In this document: positions 26,219 to 36,290 of the stretch, piece after piece | How the letters are laid out: each line of letters begins with the position of its first letter | How positions within the stretch are numbered: the stretch's first letter is position 1 | Origin: an uncultured Ruminococcus sp. | GTDB lineage: Bacteria > Bacillota > Clostridia > Oscillospirales > Ruminococcaceae | Reading direction: 5' to 3' | Length of the DNA stretch: 64,000 nucleotides | Assembly: GCA_902783005.1 (NCBI GenBank) | Contig: CACZPI010000115.1 | Location: 1 to 64,000, forward strand | The notes under the pieces: generated by a model | Databases searched by the model: none | What the model saw: only the letters and a program-made list of their open reading frames with translations | Told to the model about the DNA's origin: nothing | Translations under genes and position numbers: made by a program

Positions 26219-26788
26219 ATGACAGAGCTGACGCGCAAGGCCATCCGCGAATCCTTTCTGAAGCTGCTCGACGAACGGCCGGTGCATAAGATCACCATTC
26301 GCGATATTGTGCAGGACTGCGGGATCAACCGCAATACCTTCTATTACCATTACCGGGATCTGCCTGCGCTGATCGAGGAGATCTTCATTGACGAGGCAGA
26401 CGAGATCATCCGGCAGTTCCCCGGCATTTCCTCCATTGAGGAATGTCTTGAGGCCGTTGTCAATACTGCGCTTTCCCGCAAGCGGGCAGTGCTCCATCTG
26501 TACCAGTCCTCCGGGCGCGAGGTCTATGAGCAAAGTCTCTGGCGCGTGTGCGAGCATGTGGTGACGGCATTCATCCGCTCCGCCCTGCCGGATCTGAATG
26601 AGAGCGACCGCGCCATTCTCATCCGCTTCTACAAATGCGAATGCTTCGGGCAGGCCGCCGCATGGCTCAACGACGGGATGCGCTATGACATTCTTGCGGA
26701 TTTCCGGCGGCTCTGCGAGCTCAAGAAGGGCATGGCAGCCGAGCTGATCTACCGTGAAAAAACCGGACAAACCGGTCGGCATGTCTGA
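26219..26788 (+). CDS. TetR/AcrR-family transcriptional regulator
   Basis: The 189-residue protein has the TetR DNA-binding domain at the N terminus (ITIRDIVQDCGINRNTFYYHYRDL, about 24-48) and a helical ligand domain. The C-terminal part resembles the DhaS/TetR_C group (ERAILIRFYKCECFGQAAAWL-like). It is divergent from the surface-protein gene of the redox locus, whose promoter carries an operator-like palindrome, so it probably controls that locus. The ligand is unknown. It is monocistronic. Confidence 0.88.
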   Translation: MTELTRKAIRESFLKLLDERPVHKITIRDIVQDCGINRNTFYYHYRDLPALIEEIFIDEADEIIRQFPGISSIEECLEAVVNTALSRKRAVLHLYQSSGREVYEQSLWRVCEHVVTAFIRSALPDLNESDRAILIRFYKCECFGQAAAWLNDGMRYDILADFRRLCELKKGMAAELIYREKTGQTGRHV

Positions 26789-26816
26789 TTTTCGGGCATC
26801 TGTCCAGTGCTGCCCA

Positions 26817-26846
26817 TTGCATGTCCGGCCGCAGATCTGCTACAAT
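26817..26846 (+). promoter_or_regulatory. Promoter in front of a candidate small RNA
   Basis: TTGCAT (26817-26822), an 18-base spacer and TACAAT (26841-26846) predict a start near 26853, exactly where a long stem begins. No open frame follows before the terminator. Confidence 0.5.
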
Positions 26847-26852
26847 AAAAGA

Positions 26853-27011
26853 AGCACCGCAGGATGCACGGATCGCTGCATGGCTGTCCATTCCCGCAGC
26901 CCTGCATCCTCCTGCTCCGTGCATTCTCTGCGGTGACCAATTACACCTGAAAAGCAAGAGGTCAGAGTGATGATCGCAGACCCCGGCGGCTTTGAAAAAG
27001 CCCCGGGGTTT
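26853..27011 (+). ncRNA. Candidate independent structured small RNA
   Basis: The segment between the TetR and atp genes has a promoter, a long rod-like fold and a terminator. CACCGCAG (26855-26862) pairs with 26928-26935, ATGCACGGA (26864-26872) with 26916-26924, and TGCA plus GGCTG (26877-26886) with 26897-26906 around a 10-base loop. A large asymmetric internal loop lies in the middle (TCGC against nine bases). The shape recalls 6S RNA, but I could not match its conserved bases, and the SRP RNA tip is absent. The family is unknown. The remaining part of 26789-27154 holds the terminator and the atp promoter. Confidence 0.45.
26980..27011 (+). terminator. Terminator of the candidate small RNA
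   Basis: ACCCCGG plus GGCTTT (26980-26993) pair with AAAGCC plus CCGGGGT (26997-27009) with one bulged C. The U tract is short (TTT). Confidence 0.6.
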
Positions 27012-27060
27012 CGCCATAGCCGTCAAAAACCTTTTTTCTGAAATAATCGCGCCCGATTGC

Positions 27061-27089
27061 TTGACATTTTCAGTGATAATTGGTATAAT
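27061..27089 (+). promoter_or_regulatory. Promoter of the ATP synthase operon
   Basis: A full consensus promoter: TTGACA (27061-27066), 17-base spacer, TATAAT (27084-27089), 65 bases before atpI. Confidence 0.85.
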
Positions 27090-27154
27090 AAACAATGTAT
27101 GATTACTCGTCCTGCACGGGTGTCATACGCATTCCGGCACCAAGGAGGGAGCAT

Positions 27155-27508
27155 ATGGAGAATCTGCACAGGGAGCTGCGTTTTGCAGCGATTGCAACGC
27201 TCGTTCTCGATGTGCTGCTGACGCTTGTGTCCGGCCTGCTGACAGGATGGCGGCTTTCCGTGCCGCTCGGGCTTGCGCTCGGCAGTACGGGGATGTTTGT
27301 CAATCTGCTGCTTCTGCGCCGTACCATCCAGAATGCCGTCTACCACGGCAAGACCAAGGACTGGGTCGGCTATCTCCTGCGGGTGCTCATCGCATCGGCA
27401 GTCATTGCAGCGGGACTTCTGTCAGAACGGGTCAGCGCACCTGCGGCAGTCATTCCTTTCCTGTACCCGAAGGTCATCTTCGCGCTGCCGGCAATGCGCG
27501 GCAAATAA
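27155..27508 (+). CDS. atpI: ATP synthase subunit I (assembly protein)
   Basis: The 117-residue membrane protein has four hydrophobic helices and sits first in the ATP synthase operon, as AtpI does. AtpI helps assemble the c ring. The start at 27155 (MENLHREL) has GGAGGG seven bases upstream; an in-frame ATG at 27095 would fall just past the promoter and lacks a site. Sequence conservation in this family is low, so the call rests mostly on position and topology. Confidence 0.8.
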   Translation: MENLHRELRFAAIATLVLDVLLTLVSGLLTGWRLSVPLGLALGSTGMFVNLLLLRRTIQNAVYHGKTKDWVGYLLRVLIASAVIAAGLLSERVSAPAAVIPFLYPKVIFALPAMRGK

Positions 27509-27553
27509 AGGGGCAGCAGTATGCCGCTCCTGCAAAGAGGAGGGATAGTTTAC

Positions 27554-28306
27554 TTGCATATCAGTGATTTTCTGAAAGGCTCACCGGACGGCATCGACGT
27601 CAAGGGTCCCGGAGTCCTGTGTTCCTTCGAGATCTGCGGAATCACCATCAACCTGACAGAGACAGTCGTCATCAGCTGGGGTATCATCCTGGCCGTGACT
27701 CTGCTCCTGCTCTGGCTGACGCATGATCTGAAGACCAATCACATTTCCAAGCGGCAGGTCGCCGCGGAATGGATCGTGACGACCGTCTACGGACTTGTCG
27801 AGGATGCCATGGGCAAGCGCTGGCGCTGGTTCGCGCCGTACATCGGTGCGCTGTTCACCTTCTCCATCACCGGAAGCCTGGTCAGCATGATCGGTCTGCG
27901 CAGTGTGACGGCGGATTTCAATGCGCCGCTGGCATGGGCGCTCATCACCTTCGTCCTGATCCATGGCACAAACATCAGGACAAACGGCATCGGCGGCTAC
28001 CTCAAGGGGTATGTGGATCCGGTTCCGGTCATGCTCCCGATCAATATCCTGAGCGAGGCTTCCACCCCTGTCTCCATGAGCCTGCGTCACTTCGGCAACG
28101 TCGTCAGCGGCATGGTCATCACCAGCCTGCTGTACTTCGCATTGTCTGTCGTGACCAAATCCATCGGCGTGGCATTCCTGACGATCGGTATTCCGGCTGT
28201 ACTGTCGCTGTATTTTGACCTGTTCAGCGGCTTCATGCAGGCGTTCGTCTTCATCATGCTGACGATGGCGTACATTTCCAATGCGGACGGGAGAAACGAA
28301 GCATAA
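27554..28306 (+). CDS. atpB: F0F1 ATP synthase subunit a
   Basis: The 250-residue membrane subunit forms the ion half-channels beside the c ring. The conserved arginine is in SMSLRHFGNVVSG (about residue 180). Other family segments are WAEWIVTTVYG-like near the N terminus and the late IPAVLSLYFDLFSGFMQAFVF. A TTG at 27554 lies ten bases after GAGGAGGG and gives a normal N terminus (LHISDFLKG). The ATG at 27521 is in frame but has a poorer site. The start is therefore likely but not certain. Confidence 0.95.
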   Translation: MHISDFLKGSPDGIDVKGPGVLCSFEICGITINLTETVVISWGIILAVTLLLLWLTHDLKTNHISKRQVAAEWIVTTVYGLVEDAMGKRWRWFAPYIGALFTFSITGSLVSMIGLRSVTADFNAPLAWALITFVLIHGTNIRTNGIGGYLKGYVDPVPVMLPINILSEASTPVSMSLRHFGNVVSGMVITSLLYFALSVVTKSIGVAFLTIGIPAVLSLYFDLFSGFMQAFVFIMLTMAYISNADGRNEA

Positions 28307-28326
28307 CCACAAAAAGCTCCGGATGA

Positions 28327-28632
<306 letters not shown>

Positions 28633-28671
28633 TCGGCGCGTCAGACTGACCCGAAACGGAGGGTAACGGCT

Positions 28672-29178
28672 TTGAATCTTGATTTTTTAACGATTGACGT
28701 CGGTACGATCCTGTTTACGCTCATCAATACGCTGCTGATCTTCCTGGCATTCAAGTTCATTCTCTTCAAGCGCGTCGATGCGATCCTCGCAAAGCGTGCG
28801 CAGGAGGTCTCCAATACCTATTCTGCGGCAGATTCTGCACTTGCAGATGCCAATGCCGACAAGGAAAAGTATGCCGAGGCAATGGCCGGTGCCAAGGATG
28901 AAGCTGCGCAGATCGTCAGCCGTGCCGAAAAGAAGGCACAGCGTGAGGGCGATGCCATTCTCGAATCCGCCCGCCGCGAGGCAATGGCGACCCGTGAGAA
29001 GGCCAGCATTGAAACCGAGCGCGAAAAGGCACAGGCACGCACCGAGCTCCAGGAGGAGATCGGTGATCTGGCCGTAGAGCTGGCGCAGAAGATCATGGAG
29101 CGGGAGATCTCGAAGGAAGACCATGCGCGTCTGATCGACGAATTCCTGACCGATGTCAGAGAGGATAACAAGGCATGA
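28672..29178 (+). CDS. atpF: F0F1 ATP synthase subunit b
   Basis: The 168-residue protein has one N-terminal membrane helix (about 10-30) and a long charged coiled coil, the peripheral stalk that holds F1 against rotation. The start is a TTG at 28672 following GGAGGG. Its stop overlaps the atpH start by four bases. Confidence 0.95.
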   Translation: MNLDFLTIDVGTILFTLINTLLIFLAFKFILFKRVDAILAKRAQEVSNTYSAADSALADANADKEKYAEAMAGAKDEAAQIVSRAEKKAQREGDAILESARREAMATREKASIETEREKAQARTELQEEIGDLAVELAQKIMEREISKEDHARLIDEFLTDVREDNKA

Positions 29179-29699
29179 CACAGACAGTAGGTAAGGTGTA
29201 TGCCGAGGCGCTCTTCCTGCTTGCAAAGGAGGAGCACAAAGAGGAACAGGTCTGGAAGGAGCTCAACGAGGTTGCTGATGTGATGGCGGACAATCCGCAG
29301 TTCATCACACTCCTCGGTGTCCCGACACTCAGTGCGCCGGAGCGCGTCGCCATCCTGCGGCGTGTTATTGGTGACGGCGAGGGGATCACGGAGAATTTCC
29401 TGTGCCTGCTGGTGGAAAAGCGGCGGTTCGGCAAGATCGCTGACATCCGCACGGCATTCAACCAGATGTATTTTGACGAGCACGGCATTGAGGAGGTCGC
29501 TGTCACTTCGGCAGTCGCCCTTGACGATGCACAGCGCAGGGCGCTTACCGAGACCATGCGCAAAAAGCTCGGCAAGGAGATCCGGCTCATTGAGAGCGTG
29601 GATCCGAAGCTGCTCGGCGGTATGGTGGTGCAGTACGGGGATACCTGCATGGACAATTCCCTGCGCACACGGCTGCAGCAGTTCCGGCAGCAGTCCTGA
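29175..29699 (+). CDS. atpH: F0F1 ATP synthase subunit delta
   Basis: The 174-residue protein caps the alpha/beta hexamer and joins it to subunit b. It starts VGKVYAEALFLLAKEE and ends with the conserved VDPKLLGGMVVQYGD segment. It is translationally coupled to atpF. Confidence 0.95.
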   Translation: MTQTVGKVYAEALFLLAKEEHKEEQVWKELNEVADVMADNPQFITLLGVPTLSAPERVAILRRVIGDGEGITENFLCLLVEKRRFGKIADIRTAFNQMYFDEHGIEEVAVTSAVALDDAQRRALTETMRKKLGKEIRLIESVDPKLLGGMVVQYGDTCMDNSLRTRLQQFRQQS

Positions 29700-29732
29700 G
29701 ACTGCGCTTTGAATTAGAATTGAGGTGTGACT

Positions 29733-31247
29733 ATGAATTTACGCCCGGATGAAATATCCAGCATTATCAAAGACCAGATCAAGAACTATCATGCGGAGCT
29801 TGAGCTTGCCGACATCGGCACGGTCATCACCGTCGGTGACGGTATCGCCAATGTTCACGGTCTTGACAAGTGCATGTCCGGCGAGCTGATCCAGTTTGAG
29901 AACGGTACCTACGGTATGGCGCTCAATCTGGAGGAGGACTGCGTGGGTGCGGTTCTGCTCGGCTCCGATGCGGACATCAAGGAAGGCTCGACCGTCAAGC
30001 GTACCGGCGAGATCATGTCGGTGCCGGTCGGTGAGGCACTCCTTGGCAGAGTTGTCAATGCCCTCGGTCAGCCGATCGACGGCGAAGGCCCGATCGAAGC
30101 CGCCGGCCACGCACCCATTGAAAAGGTTGCGTCCGGTGTCATCACAAGAAAATCCGTTCACAAGCCCCTGCAAACCGGTATCAAGGCGATTGATTCCATG
30201 ATCCCGATCGGCCGCGGACAGCGTGAACTGATCATCGGCGACCGCCAGACCGGCAAAACGGCGATCGCACTCGATACCATCATCAACCAGAAGGGACAGG
30301 ACATCATCTGCATCTATGTTGCCATCGGCCAGAAGCGTTCGACCGTTGCGACCGTTGCCGAGACTTTGCGCAAGGCCGGCGCCATGGATTACACGATCAT
30401 CGTGTCCGCCACCGCATCAGAGCTCGCACCCCTCCAGTACATCGCACCGTATTCCGGCTGCGCAATGGGTGAATACTTCCTCGACCAGGGCAAGGATGTT
30501 CTGTGCGTGTATGACGACCTGTCCAAGCATGCCGTTGCCTACCGTACCCTTTCCCTGCTGCTCAAGCGTCCGCCGGGACGTGAGGCATTCCCGGGTGATG
30601 TCTTCTATCTGCATTCCCGTCTGCTCGAAAGAGCATGCTCCTACAATGAGAATTACGGCGGCGGCTCGCTGACGGCACTCCCGATCATCGAGACCCAGGC
30701 AGGCGACGTTTCCGCTTACATTCCGACCAATGTCATTTCCATTACGGACGGTCAGATCTTCCTGGAGACAGATCTCTTCAATGCCGGTGTGCGTCCGGCC
30801 GTCAACCCGGGCATTTCGGTTTCCCGTGTCGGCTCGGCTGCACAGATCAAGGCCATGAAGAAGGTGTCCGGCTCCCTGAAGCTGTCCTATTCCCAGTACC
30901 GCGAGCTCCAGGCATTCTCCCAGTTCGGCTCCGACCTGGATGCCGATACCAAGAAGCGCCTTGCCATGGGTGAACGCATCGTGGAGGTGCTCAAGCAGGA
31001 TCGCAATTCCCCGGTTCCGGTCGAGCTGCAGGTGTGCATCATTTATGCAGTCACCAAGGGCTACCTGATGAATGTCCCGACTGCAAAGGTCGCAGATTAT
31101 CAGGAGAAGCTCTTCACCTACATGCGTGACGAGCAGCCGGAGATCTTGCAGAATATCCTCGATACCAAGGATCTGACCGCCGAGAATGAGGAAGCGCTCA
31201 AGAATGCGCTGACCGCATTCGGCAGCCAGTATGAGGCTGAGGTGTAA
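29733..31247 (+). CDS. atpA: F0F1 ATP synthase subunit alpha
   Basis: The 504-residue subunit binds nucleotide at non-catalytic sites. The P-loop is GDRQTGKT, and [20 protein letters not shown] and the late [17 protein letters not shown] are family hallmarks. ATG 29733 follows TGAGG; a GTG two codons earlier is in frame but too close to the site. Confidence 0.98.
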   Translation: MNLRPDEISSIIKDQIKNYHAELELADIGTVITVGDGIANVHGLDKCMSGELIQFENGTYGMALNLEEDCVGAVLLGSDADIKEGSTVKRTGEIMSVPVGEALLGRVVNALGQPIDGEGPIEAAGHAPIEKVASGVITRKSVHKPLQTGIKAIDSMIPIGRGQRELIIGDRQTGKTAIALDTIINQKGQDIICIYVAIGQKRSTVATVAETLRKAGAMDYTIIVSATASELAPLQYIAPYSGCAMGEYFLDQGKDVLCVYDDLSKHAVAYRTLSLLLKRPPGREAFPGDVFYLHSRLLERACSYNENYGGGSLTALPIIETQAGDVSAYIPTNVISITDGQIFLETDLFNAGVRPAVNPGISVSRVGSAAQIKAMKKVSGSLKLSYSQYRELQAFSQFGSDLDADTKKRLAMGERIVEVLKQDRNSPVPVELQVCIIYAVTKGYLMNVPTAKVADYQEKLFTYMRDEQPEILQNILDTKDLTAENEEALKNALTAFGSQYEAEV

Positions 31248-31250
31248 GCC

Positions 31251-32117
31251 ATGCCGAATCTGAAGGACATCAAGCGGCGGATCCATTCCGTCGAAAGCAC
31301 CATGCAGATCACGAAAGCGATGGAGCTGGTGGCATCGTCCAAATTCCGGAGAGCCAAGGAACGCGCAGAAGCCAGTCAGCCGTTCTTTGAACAGACCTAC
31401 AAGCTGATGGCAGAGATCGCTGCCGAGGATCCTTACTTCGATTCGCAGTATGTGCATAAGCGCGTGGAGCACGGCGCCGTGCTGCTGATCGTGATTGCGG
31501 GCGACCGCGGTCTGGCGGGCGGATTCAATTCCAATGTCTTCAAGATCGCACAGGCACGCATTGATGAGGTGCAGAGCTACGGCGGCAATCCCATTGTCGT
31601 GCCGATCGGCCAGAAGGCGGTCGATTATTTCGCCAGACGGGATGTGAAGGTGCTGCGCAGCTATGACCATGTGGCCGAGCACGCGAGCATTTACCTTGGC
31701 ATGGATATTGCAGATCTGGTGCTGAATACCTATAAGCGTCATGAATCCCTGCAAAGCGTGGAGATCGTATTCACGAACTATGTCTCCCCCATTTCTCAGG
31801 TGGCGCAGTGCATGAACGTCATTCCGCTGACCAGAATGCCCGGTACGAATCCGCGGCACTGTGCGGTGGAATATGAACCGTCGCCGGAAGCTGTATTTGA
31901 CAAGCTGGTGCCGCAGTATGTGGCAGGTCTGGTCTACGGTGCCATCGTCGAGTCATTTGCCTCCGAACAGGCGGCCAGACGCACGGCGATGGAGAATGCC
32001 ACGGACAATGCGACCGAGATGATCGACAAGCTGTCATTGCAGTACAACCGTGCGCGTCAGGGTGCGATCACGCAGGAGCTGACGGAGATCGTCGGCGGTG
32101 CAAATGCACTCGAATAA
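31251..32117 (+). CDS. atpG: F0F1 ATP synthase subunit gamma
   Basis: The 288-residue central shaft protein has the N-terminal helix (LKDIKRRIHSVESTMQITKA), the internal AGDRGLAGGFNSN and the C-terminal helix RQGAITQELTEIVGGANAL. It rotates within the alpha/beta hexamer. It starts three bases after the atpA stop. Confidence 0.98.
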   Translation: MPNLKDIKRRIHSVESTMQITKAMELVASSKFRRAKERAEASQPFFEQTYKLMAEIAAEDPYFDSQYVHKRVEHGAVLLIVIAGDRGLAGGFNSNVFKIAQARIDEVQSYGGNPIVVPIGQKAVDYFARRDVKVLRSYDHVAEHASIYLGMDIADLVLNTYKRHESLQSVEIVFTNYVSPISQVAQCMNVIPLTRMPGTNPRHCAVEYEPSPEAVFDKLVPQYVAGLVYGAIVESFASEQAARRTAMENATDNATEMIDKLSLQYNRARQGAITQELTEIVGGANALE

Positions 32118-32127
32118 TCCGTTCTGA

Positions 32128-33576
<1,449 letters not shown>

Positions 33577-33581
33577 CAGCC

Positions 33582-34019
33582 ATGAATCTGTTTCACTTCA
33601 TGATCGTGACGCCTGACAAGACACTGTTTGACGGCGATGTGCAGGAGGTCATTGCCCGCACCACAGAAGGCGATGTCGGCATTCTCGCCGGACATATCCG
33701 GTATGCGGCAATTCTTCCCAGCGGTGCGCTGACCGTCAAGCTCGAAAACGGCGATTCCCGCCAGGCTGCCATTGCCGGCGGCGTCATCAAGGTTTCTGAT
33801 ACCCGGACGGTGGTCATGTCCACCGCTGCGGAATGGGCGGAGGACATTGATCCGGACTGGGCAGAACGCTCCCGCCAGGATGCGCTTGCCAAGATCGAAG
33901 CTGCCAAGGACGAACCCGACCGCCTGGAACGCGCCAACCTCAAGCTCCAGCGAGCACTCAACCGTCTGGCGGTTTCCGGACACAATACCGGAACGCTCGG
34001 CAGTCACAAAAAGAAATGA
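33582..34019 (+). CDS. atpC: F0F1 ATP synthase subunit epsilon
   Basis: The 145-residue protein has the N-terminal beta sandwich (FMIVTPDKTLFDGDV, TEGDVGILAGH) and the C-terminal two-helix domain that can inhibit ATP hydrolysis. It is the last gene of the operon and is followed by a strong terminator. Confidence 0.97.
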   Translation: MNLFHFMIVTPDKTLFDGDVQEVIARTTEGDVGILAGHIRYAAILPSGALTVKLENGDSRQAAIAGGVIKVSDTRTVVMSTAAEWAEDIDPDWAERSRQDALAKIEAAKDEPDRLERANLKLQRALNRLAVSGHNTGTLGSHKKK

Positions 34020-34024
34020 GAATC

Positions 34025-34053
34025 ACCCCTGAGACCAGCTCTCAGGGGTTTTT
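34025..34053 (+). terminator. Terminator of the ATP synthase operon
   Basis: ACCCCTGAGA (34025-34034) pairs perfectly with TCTCAGGGGT (34040-34049), followed by TTTTT. Confidence 0.92.
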
Positions 34054-34114
34054 CATGTACCTGTCACCTGCCCGGCATCTGACTGACGCATTCGTGCGAT
34101 ATTGTATTAGAAAG

Positions 34115-34146
34115 TAAAAAAATGCCCGCCCCAGGAAGGGGCGAGC
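34115..34146 (-). terminator. Terminator of the sugar ABC operon
   Basis: On the reverse strand GCTCGCCCC (34146-34138) pairs with GGGGCGGGC (34132-34124) and is followed by ATTTTTTT. Confidence 0.88.
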
Positions 34147-34175
34147 AAAATGTTTTGCAAATGTTCAGGAATAGA

Positions 34176-35105
34176 TTATTCCTTAACGCCGCCGAGTGCT
34201 ACACCGGCAATGATGAACTTCGACAGAATGAAGTATACAACGACGATCGGGAGGATCGACAGGGTAACACACAGGAAGTTTACACCGTTATCAATGTTCT
34301 TATCAAAGCCAAGAACCTTGGATACCATGATCGGCACGGTGGCGAGCTTCTCATTCTTGAGGATCATGTTCTGGGTGTAGTAGTTGTTCCAGTTCGCAAC
34401 GAATGCGAAGATTGCCTGTACTGCGATAGCAGGCTTCATCATCGGAAGGGCAATCGTCAGGAAGGTACGGAATTCGCCGCAGCCGTCGATTCGGGACGCC
34501 TCTACGATGTCAAGCGGGAAGCTCGATTTCATATAGGATACCATGAAGAAGATAACGGCCGGTGCTGCGATCGCCGGAACGATCAGCGGGATAAAGTTGT
34601 TGATGAGCTTCAGGTTGTACATGAAGGCTACGAAGCCTGCGGAAGAAACCTGAACCGGGATCATCATAACGCCGATGATGAACGTATAGGCTGCGCTGTT
34701 GAGCTTGAAATCATAAACAACGAGGCCATACGCTGTCAGGGCGGAGAAGAATACGGTCAGACCGGTGGTGCAGCCTGCAATGATCAGGCTGTTCAGGTAA
34801 CCGCGTCCTACGTTGAATGCACTGGAATACTGTGCGGCAACACGCTTGGCAGACTTGCCTGCATCGGCAGGAAGGTCATTCATCAGCGTCTTGAAGTTGG
34901 CAGCCAAAGACTTACCGAACCAGAAACGGGACGGATTCTGTGCCAGATCCAGGTGCGCATGTGTGGAGTTAACGATCAGAATGTAAATCGGAACCAGGCA
35001 AAGCAAGGTCAGGATCACGCATACAATGAAGATACCGGTAGACTTGGCAATGATCTTTGCATGGTAATTGTCCTTGGGCTGGCCATACTGCTGCTTCATG
35101 CTCAT
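34176..35105 (-). CDS. Sugar ABC transporter permease (MalG type)
   Basis: The 309-residue membrane protein has six helices and the EAA loop EASRIDGCGEFRTFLTIALP, which contacts the ATPase. It belongs to the CUT1 family, which imports oligosaccharides. Its ATG overlaps the stop of the other permease by four bases. With the GH5 glucanase and LacI upstream, beta-glucan oligosaccharides (cellodextrins) are the likely substrate. No ATPase gene is present. Confidence 0.92.
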   Translation of the reverse strand: MSMKQQYGQPKDNYHAKIIAKSTGIFIVCVILTLLCLVPIYILIVNSTHAHLDLAQNPSRFWFGKSLAANFKTLMNDLPADAGKSAKRVAAQYSSAFNVGRGYLNSLIIAGCTTGLTVFFSALTAYGLVVYDFKLNSAAYTFIIGVMMIPVQVSSAGFVAFMYNLKLINNFIPLIVPAIAAPAVIFFMVSYMKSSFPLDIVEASRIDGCGEFRTFLTIALPMMKPAIAVQAIFAFVANWNNYYTQNMILKNEKLATVPIMVSKVLGFDKNIDNGVNFLCVTLSILPIVVVYFILSKFIIAGVALGGVKE

Positions 35106-36127
35106 AGCGTCAGACCTCCTTGCTTCATCTTAGCCTTCATCTGCTTCTCAGCCTTCTTGCGCTGCTTCTTCTTCGCAATCGCATCCTTGTCACGGTTCAT
35201 GTAGAACGTGATGGAGCCGAGGATCGCAGTGATGATGAAGATGATAATGGAGGCGGCACCGGCATAGCCGTAGTTCGCCTGTGCCACAGTACCCTTGTTG
35301 AAGCTGTAGTAGATGTAAACCGCTACAGTTTCCAGGTCTCTGGAGAAGTTAGCGCCGTTGTGATACAGATACGGCAGGTCAAACATCTGCAGACCACCGA
35401 TCATAGAGGTAACGAGTGTGTATACCATGATCGGCTGCAGCAGAGGCAGAGTGATCTTGAAGAACTGCTGCGAGGAATTTGCGCCGTCGATATCGGCAGC
35501 CTCGAAGAGAGACGGGTTGATACCCATGATACCGGACATGAGCATGATCATCGTATTACCGAACCAGAGCCATGTCTGGATGTACATGACCATGATCTTG
35601 GAAACGACCGGATCACTGATGAATTTGATTGGTTCTTCCATACCCAGATTCATCAGGGTACCATTGATAAAGTAGTACTTGGAGTCACCGAACAGGTTTA
35701 CATACAGAGCGGCAACGGATGCAGCGGTGATGATGTTCGGCATGTACATAACAATCTTGAAGAAACCCTTGCCAGGGAGCTTTACCTTGGCATCGGTGAA
35801 CCATACAGCCAGCAGAAGAGAAAGCAGAATCTGCGGGATGAAGTTACCGAACCAAAGGATGAAAGTATTGCCAAGTGCTTTGAGGAACTCCTGCTGAGTT
35901 GCCTGGGCACCGGCAGACGAGCCCTTACCGAAGAGGATCGTGGAGTAGTTTTCAAGACCCACGAAATCAGCATAGGAGCTCTGGTTGCCCTTAAAGGACA
36001 GAATGAACGTGTAGATCAGAGGCCAAATCTGGAAAAAGCAATACACAAGGAAAAAAGGTGCAATGAACATATATCCATACTTGGCATAGGAAATCGCTTT
36101 AATACGACGCTGTGCAGCTGATGCCAT
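35102..36127 (-). CDS. Sugar ABC transporter permease (MalF type)
   Basis: The 341-residue partner permease has an N-terminal helix (YGYMFIAPFFLVYCFFQIWP) and the EAA loop FEAADIDGANSSQQFFKITLP. It ends in a basic tail (KKKQRKKAEKQMK). It forms the membrane channel with the MalG-type subunit. The gene is separated from the binding-protein gene by 163 bases that contain a strong hairpin. Confidence 0.92.
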   Translation of the reverse strand: MASAAQRRIKAISYAKYGYMFIAPFFLVYCFFQIWPLIYTFILSFKGNQSSYADFVGLENYSTILFGKGSSAGAQATQQEFLKALGNTFILWFGNFIPQILLSLLLAVWFTDAKVKLPGKGFFKIVMYMPNIITAASVAALYVNLFGDSKYYFINGTLMNLGMEEPIKFISDPVVSKIMVMYIQTWLWFGNTMIMLMSGIMGINPSLFEAADIDGANSSQQFFKITLPLLQPIMVYTLVTSMIGGLQMFDLPYLYHNGANFSRDLETVAVYIYYSFNKGTVAQANYGYAGAASIIIFIITAILGSITFYMNRDKDAIAKKKQRKKAEKQMKAKMKQGGLTL

Positions 36128-36220
36128 TGGTTATTTTCACCCTCTCGACGAATTGTTTTGTTAAATACGTTTTGCACAACTCAATTGCATATTCAATTGC
36201 ATATTACAACATGTTGCCTA

Positions 36221-36239
36221 TGGGGGCAGACTGCCCCCA
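36221..36239. other. Hairpin between the binding-protein and permease genes
   Basis: TGGGGGC and GCCCCCA pair around a five-base loop with no U tract. Such hairpins often protect the binding-protein message so that it outnumbers the permeases. Next to it, CAATTGCATATT is directly repeated (36182-36205). Confidence 0.65.
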
Positions 36240-36290
36240 CAGGCTTCATATTGATTTTGTGTTACAACTGAATCAAAGCGTTGGCTTTAA

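Noticed and set aside
26853..26940. SRP (4.5S) RNA
   Set aside because: The conserved tip with GGAA and AGCA-type internal loop sequences is absent.
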